Of a stretch of 64,000 nucleotides of DNA, positions 54,863 to 64,000 are shown in pieces; the stretch's first letter is position 1, and every line of letters begins with the position of its first letter. Origin of the DNA: Pirellulales bacterium (lineage in GTDB: Bacteria > Planctomycetota > Planctomycetia > Pirellulales > Thermoguttaceae); assembly GCA_016935315.1 (NCBI GenBank), contig JAFGRD010000150.1:23444-87443 (forward strand), written 5' to 3'. Both the position numbers and the translations under genes were made by a program. The notes under the pieces are model-generated. The model was not told the DNA's origin and ran no database searches. It worked only from the letters and a program-made list of their open reading frames with translations.

Positions 54863-56022
54863 CTCTCCAACACAAACGACAACTCCCGTTTCTGCTAACT
54901 AGCATGGGCGCCACGCTTCTGGCGGTCGCAACTGCCATGGCCGCGGAGCCCGCATCCAGGCCCGCGGGCGCACCGAACTCTGCGCCGGCAGTGGACCAGC
55001 ACGGCCTGACCATCAAGGATGCCTACAAGAATCACTTTCTCATCGGCATGGCAGGAGATCTGTCCGGCAGGTACTCTGACGAGGAATTGGGGCTCGTCAA
55101 GGAACACTTCGACATCGTGACGCCGGAAAACTGCATGAAGCCGGCCCCGATTCACCCTAGCCAGGATGCATGGAGATTCGAGCGGCCCGATGCCCTGGTA
55201 GAATGGTGCGCGGACAACAACCTCGCCATTTTCGGTCACACGCTCGTGTGGCATGCCCAGACCAACGACTGGTTTTTCCGTGATGGCGACAAGGCGGCGG
55301 TCACCCAACGCATGAAGGACCACATCGGCACGCTGGTAGGCCGCTACAAAGGGAAAATCCAGGGCTGGGATGTCGTCAATGAAGCGATCAACGACGGCGG
55401 TAACGCCGAGACGGCCCAGACGGAGAACCTCCGCAATTCCCCGTGGCTGCGGGCCATGGGGCCGGAGTTCCTGACGCTCGCGTTCAAGTTTGCCCACGAA
55501 GCCGATCCGGACGCCAAGCTGTATTACAACGACTACGGTATCGAGGCAGGTCCCAAGCACGCGAGTTCGATGGTGCTGCTCAAGCGTCTGCTCAAGGATG
55601 GCGTGCCGATCCACGGTGTGGGAATCCAGGGCCACTGGAGCACTGGGCGAATTCCCTATGTCGCCCTAGACAAGGCAATCTCCGACTATGCCTCGCTCGG
55701 CCTGGAGGTCAGCATCACGGAGTTGGACGTGACGATCCGTGGCGCCTCGGGTGGCCAGTTCGGCCGCGGATTCAGAGGCCGCGGATTCAATGTCACGCCG
55801 CCTTCGTCGGAAGATCTCAAGGCCCAGGCAGACGCGTATGCGAGGCTGTTTTCCATCTTCATCAAGCACAAGGATGTCATCCCGCGCGTGACGTTTTGGG
55901 GACTGAGCGACCGCCGCACATGGCGATTCGGACAGCACCCACTGATTCTCGACTCCAACAATCAACGGAAGCCGGCCTATGCGGCAATCGTCGACGCCGT
56001 GCAGCAGAGGAGAATGGATTGA
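54859..56022 (+). CDS. GH10 endo-beta-1,4-xylanase
   Basis: This 387-residue secreted enzyme has a signal peptide, MTLQHKRQLPFLLTSMGATL..., and a GH10 TIM barrel. FDIVTPENCMKPAPIHP and HTLVWHAQTNDWFF are family blocks. The acid/base Glu175 lies in WDVVNEAI and the nucleophile Glu288 in ITELD. It cleaves the xylan backbone internally, outside the cytoplasm. It overlaps the MarR gene by four bases and is 44 bases before the GH51 gene. No carbohydrate-binding module is attached. Confidence 0.93.
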   Translation: MTLQHKRQLPFLLTSMGATLLAVATAMAAEPASRPAGAPNSAPAVDQHGLTIKDAYKNHFLIGMAGDLSGRYSDEELGLVKEHFDIVTPENCMKPAPIHPSQDAWRFERPDALVEWCADNNLAIFGHTLVWHAQTNDWFFRDGDKAAVTQRMKDHIGTLVGRYKGKIQGWDVVNEAINDGGNAETAQTENLRNSPWLRAMGPEFLTLAFKFAHEADPDAKLYYNDYGIEAGPKHASSMVLLKRLLKDGVPIHGVGIQGHWSTGRIPYVALDKAISDYASLGLEVSITELDVTIRGASGGQFGRGFRGRGFNVTPPSSEDLKAQADAYARLFSIFIKHKDVIPRVTFWGLSDRRTWRFGQHPLILDSNNQRKPAYAAIVDAVQQRRMD

Positions 56023-56066
56023 ATTCCGTCTTACGACTCAACCCTCTAGCCACAAGGAACTCAACG

Positions 56067-60484
<4,418 letters not shown>

Positions 60485-60560
60485 GGGTGGAGGCCCGAGT
60501 GAGCGGCGTGCTTTCGAGTGCGCAGATGTGAGAAAGCAACTTTGCGTAAGGAGCAATGCT

Positions 60561-63500
60561 ATGCGGCGATGTCGATTCCTTCTGGCGTGTGCAAGCCTGG
60601 TTGTGCTAAACGTCGGTGCCCTCGCAGCCGCGCCGCCGGACGCTACTGGGATTCCTGCTGCCGCGGCACGAGCCTGGACCGCTGACAACGGAAACGGCAC
60701 CTACTCGAATCCCTTGTTCTATGAGGAGTTCGAGGATCCGGACGTCATCCGCGTCGGTGAGGACTACTACCTGGCCGGCACCACCATGCACATGAACCCC
60801 GCTGTGCAGTTGATGCACTCTAAGGACTTGGTGAATTGGGAACTCGCCGGCTACTGCATGGATCGTCTGGACCTTGGCCCTGCGTTCCGACTCGAAGGAG
60901 GAAACGTTTACGGCCGAGGCATTTGGGCGCCCTGCATCCGCTACCACAAAGGCATGTTCTATGTCTTCTCCAACGTCAACGGTGTAGGCCTTCAGGTCTT
61001 TCGCTCCCAGTCGATCCATGGTCCCTGGCAACGCAATCAACTGCCCGGACGGCATGACATGTCGGTGCTCTTCGATGACGACGGCAAGGTCTACATTATC
61101 TCCGGTAACCACAGTCCCTATCCGATCGAAGAACTATCGCCGGATGTCCGGTCTTTCGTTCCCAATGCGCCTAAGCGCTATTTGAATGAGAGGATGGGCG
61201 AAGGCCATCACCTCTATAAGATCAATGGCAAATACGTCGATGTCTCCGCGATCCCCGGTGGTCCGGTGGACCAGATGGTCGCAGTGGCCGACTCGATCGA
61301 CGGTCCCTGGAAGGTTACACGCATGGTCGAAGGTGAATCGCTCGGCGTGACCGCCGCGACACCCGCGCGGGCCGGCATCAACGACCGCGGTCTGTGGATT
61401 CATCAGGGCGGCATCGTCGACACGCCTTCCGGCGAGTGGTGGAGCATTATCATGTCGGACCACGGCAGCGCCGGCCGAATGGTGAACCTCGTTCCCATCA
61501 CCTGGGACGACGGTTTCCCGTTGATCGGCCTGCCGGGCAATCTCCGCAAGGCCCCCAATACATGGCTCAAGCCCGACACGGGCTATGTCCAGATCCCCAA
61601 GCCGGTTTTTGTGCATGACGACAACTTTGACGGCGGCAAGCTGAATCCGCTTTGGCAGTGGAACCACGTCCCCGACGACACGAAGTGGTCCCTGACGGAG
61701 AAGCCCGGCGTGCTTCGTCTTCATGCGCTTCCAGCCACCACGTTCTACGACGCCCGCAATAGCATCTGCCAGCGGCCACCTGGCCCCGAGTCCATCATGA
61801 CCGTCGAGTTGGACGCGTCGGGCATGGTCGCGGGAGACACCGCGGGCCTGGCGCTTCTGAGTTCGCCTTATGCCTGGATCGGCGTGGTGAAGTCGACCGA
61901 GGGCGCGACGCTGCAGATGTACAACAGCCCCAGCCGCGGCCGTCGATTCGGCCCCCGACGCCCCGCTCCTGCGCCGGCGGGCGAGCCCGTTGTCAGCCCG
62001 ACCGATCCGCCCGAGCGTCTCTGGCTGCGTGTCCACTGCAACTTCGATAATGACCAAGCCGTCTTCAGTTGGAGCGGCGATGGCAAGGAGTTCACGCCGC
62101 TGGGCAATCCCTTCACGATGAGGTTCCAGTTGACGACGTTCCAGGGCGTGCGCCCCGCGCTGTTCCACTACAACACGTCGGGCCAATCGGGCGGTTATGT
62201 CGACTTCGATAACTACACAGTTGACGAACCCCGGGCGAGAGGCATCGAACGTGAGATTCCCATCGGCAAGACCATCGTTCTGACGAGCGGCGCGGACGGA
62301 AGCCTTTTGGCCGCCGACCTCGAATCGTCGACGTTGGTCAATCTCCCGGCCGGCAATGACGCCCCGGCCAACGCGAAGCTCCAGGTCATGGACCTGGGAC
62401 TGGGACGCGTGGCGCTGAAGGCCGGCAACGGAAAGGTCGTCTCGGTCGCGAGCCCCGAGAGCGTCGGCCTCAAGGACCTTGGCGATAAGAAGCCGAGCGA
62501 CGCCGAGGCGTTCCAATGGGTCAACCTCATGCGTGGCGATATCATGCTCATGTCGCTCACAAATCACCGGTACTTGTGCACGGAGCCCAATGAACCGGGG
62601 CAGGTAACCGTAACCGCAACCGCGACCGGCCCCAACCCGGCTCGCAAGGGTGGCGTCTGCTTCAAGTGGAAGGAAGTCCCCGCGAATGTAACCGCCTCGT
62701 ACTTCCCGTTGAAAGACGTCCGGTTACTTGAGGGTCCGTTCTCCGATGCGGTCAAGGCCAATCGTCAATATCTTCTGGCCCATGATCCGGATCGACTGCT
62801 CGCGCCGTTCCGTCGCGAAGCGGGGTTGGAGCCGCAGGCACGACCCTACGGCAACTGGGAGAGCGGCGGACTCGACGGACACACAGCCGGGCATTACCTT
62901 TCGGCGCTTTCACTGATGATGGCGTCGGGTGCCGATCCGGACGGCGAATTTCGTCGTCGCCTCAACTACATGATCGACCAACTCGCGCAGATCCAAAGAG
63001 CCAACGGCGACGGTTATCTGGGAGGCATCTCGGGGGGCAGAGACTATTGGGAGCAGGTCGCCGATGGGAATGTCCAACTCATTTGGAGAAAGTGGGCCCC
63101 CTGGTACAACCTCCACAAGATGTTCGCCGGGCTTCGGGACGCCTACATCCACGGAGGCAACAAAACCGCGCGGGATCTGTTGGTTCGCTATGGAGACTGG
63201 TGCGACAATCTCACATCGGGACTCTCCGATGAGCAAATGCAGCAGATGCTTAGCAACGAATTCGGTGGAATGAACGAGGTGCTGGCCGATATCTATGCGA
63301 TTACCACAGACAAGAAGTACATCCAACTGGCCAAACGCTTCAACCATCGGGCCGTTTTCGAGCCCCTGGAGAATCGCCAAGACGGGCTGACCGGCCTGCA
63401 CGCCAATACGCAGATTCCGAAGATCATTGGTTTTGAGCGGATCGCGGCCCTCACGGAGGACGCGAAAGCACACTCCGCCGCGAGGTTCTTCTGGCAAACC

Positions 63501-64000
63501 GTTACAGAGAACCGCAGCGTCGCATTCGGCGGCAACGGTGTGAGCGAGCACTTCAATCCGACCGACGACTTCTCGAAGATGGTCGAAAACCGAGAAGGGC
63601 CCGAGACCTGCAACACCTACAACATGCTTCGCCTGACCAGGCAACTCTTCGCCGCAGAGCCCAAGGCGGACTATGCCGACTTCTACGAGCGTGCCCTCTA
63701 CAATCACATCCTGGCCGCGATCAACGTCAAGCATCCCGGCTACGTCTACTTCACGCCGATCCGCCCGGATCACTATCGTGTCTACTCGCAGCCCGAAACC
63801 TGCTTCTGGTGCTGCGTCGGCACGGGCATGGAGAACCCCGGACGATACGGTGAGTTCATCTACGCCAAGGCGAAGGACGGGATCTACGTCAACCTCGTCA
63901 TCGCTTCCGAGCTGAAGGCGGACGATGGGGTGGTCCTGCGCCAGGAGACTCGATTTCCGTATGAGGCGTCGACGAAACTGGTGCTGACGCTTCAGAAGCC
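60561..64000 (+). CDS. GH43-GH127 fusion glycosidase, 3' partial
   Basis: One open frame of at least 1146 codons runs off the window. A signal peptide (MRRCRFLLACASLVVLNVGA) is followed by a GH43 five-bladed propeller at about residues 50-345, with base Asp59 in EDPDVIRVG and acid Glu214 in GEGHHLYK. A concanavalin-like module follows to about 555, then a fascin-like beta-trefoil at about 560-705. GH127 (DUF1680) begins near 712 with ASYFPLKDVRLLEG. It has GLDGHTAGHYL and the zinc and catalytic residues Glu1015, Cys1017, Cys1084 and Cys1085 (ETCFWCCVGTG). GH43 would act on xylosyl or arabinosyl chains and GH127 on beta-L-arabinofuranosides. AAGGAG precedes the ATG. The end of the gene is not visible. 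Confidence 0.9.
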   Translation, partial: MRRCRFLLACASLVVLNVGALAAAPPDATGIPAAAARAWTADNGNGTYSNPLFYEEFEDPDVIRVGEDYYLAGTTMHMNPAVQLMHSKDLVNWELAGYCMDRLDLGPAFRLEGGNVYGRGIWAPCIRYHKGMFYVFSNVNGVGLQVFRSQSIHGPWQRNQLPGRHDMSVLFDDDGKVYIISGNHSPYPIEELSPDVRSFVPNAPKRYLNERMGEGHHLYKINGKYVDVSAIPGGPVDQMVAVADSIDGPWKVTRMVEGESLGVTAATPARAGINDRGLWIHQGGIVDTPSGEWWSIIMSDHGSAGRMVNLVPITWDDGFPLIGLPGNLRKAPNTWLKPDTGYVQIPKPVFVHDDNFDGGKLNPLWQWNHVPDDTKWSLTEKPGVLRLHALPATTFYDARNSICQRPPGPESIMTVELDASGMVAGDTAGLALLSSPYAWIGVVKSTEGATLQMYNSPSRGRRFGPRRPAPAPAGEPVVSPTDPPERLWLRVHCNFDNDQAVFSWSGDGKEFTPLGNPFTMRFQLTTFQGVRPALFHYNTSGQSGGYVDFDNYTVDEPRARGIEREIPIGKTIVLTSGADGSLLAADLESSTLVNLPAGNDAPANAKLQVMDLGLGRVALKAGNGKVVSVASPESVGLKDLGDKKPSDAEAFQWVNLMRGDIMLMSLTNHRYLCTEPNEPGQVTVTATATGPNPARKGGVCFKWKEVPANVTASYFPLKDVRLLEGPFSDAVKANRQYLLAHDPDRLLAPFRREAGLEPQARPYGNWESGGLDGHTAGHYLSALSLMMASGADPDGEFRRRLNYMIDQLAQIQRANGDGYLGGISGGRDYWEQVADGNVQLIWRKWAPWYNLHKMFAGLRDAYIHGGNKTARDLLVRYGDWCDNLTSGLSDEQMQQMLSNEFGGMNEVLADIYAITTDKKYIQLAKRFNHRAVFEPLENRQDGLTGLHANTQIPKIIGFERIAALTEDAKAHSAARFFWQTVTENRSVAFGGNGVSEHFNPTDDFSKMVENREGPETCNTYNMLRLTRQLFAAEPKADYADFYERALYNHILAAINVKHPGYVYFTPIRPDHYRVYSQPETCFWCCVGTGMENPGRYGEFIYAKAKDGIYVNLVIASELKADDGVVLRQETRFPYEASTKLVLTLQK

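Overview
The window looks like chromosomal DNA from a planctomycete, probably of the Pirellulales type, although no rRNA or other phylogenetic marker was seen to fix the taxon. The base composition is visibly GC-rich. A 4479-residue surface protein carries the N-terminal VERLEDRRLLS motif typical of planctomycetal exported proteins and ends in dockerin-like repeats. TPR proteins, DUF1573 and LamG/DUF1080-like modules and secreted polysaccharide-degrading enzymes are abundant. All coordinates come from reading the sequence; no database search was run.

Left part (1-8.6 kb): a pair of overlapping M16 peptidase genes, the first cut by the window edge. A minus-strand group follows: a secreted LamG-like protein, a PAS protein and RmuC. 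A plus-strand cluster then encodes a tungsten-type aldehyde:ferredoxin oxidoreductase, a PL10-like pectate lyase and a MoaD/ThiS sulfur carrier. 8.8-21.8 kb: three TPR proteins, one of 1818 residues, then an RND efflux adaptor and permease. 21.8-23.4 kb: remnants of a response regulator and of a GH32 enzyme, then a secreted PHP-domain protein.

24-37.4 kb is one gene for a mosaic surface protein of beta-helix, SdrD-like, TolB-like, lamin-tail and dockerin-like modules. 37.4-45.5 kb holds a membrane glycosyltransferase, TPR proteins, a DUF2582 winged-helix protein, a Spy-like protein, several proteins of unknown function and a candidate small-RNA locus with a perfect terminator. 45.7-49.6 kb is an iron-uptake cluster (Fur box, feoA, feoB and a small Cys-rich FeoB partner) that converges on a DUF1573 gene. 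50.3-54 kb is the housekeeping block ffh-rpsP-trmD-rplS-yraN, with no rimM.

The right part (54.3-64 kb) is an arabinoxylan-degradation locus. A MarR regulator overlaps a GH10 xylanase by 4 bases. GH51 arabinofuranosidase, a tandem CE1-type esterase and a GH43-GH127 fusion enzyme follow, the last running off the right edge. Together they would cut the xylan backbone, remove acyl or feruloyl esters and release arabinose and xylose. A three-copy intergenic repeat with inverted ends is scattered through the window. No tRNA, rRNA, CRISPR array or complete insertion sequence was recognised.
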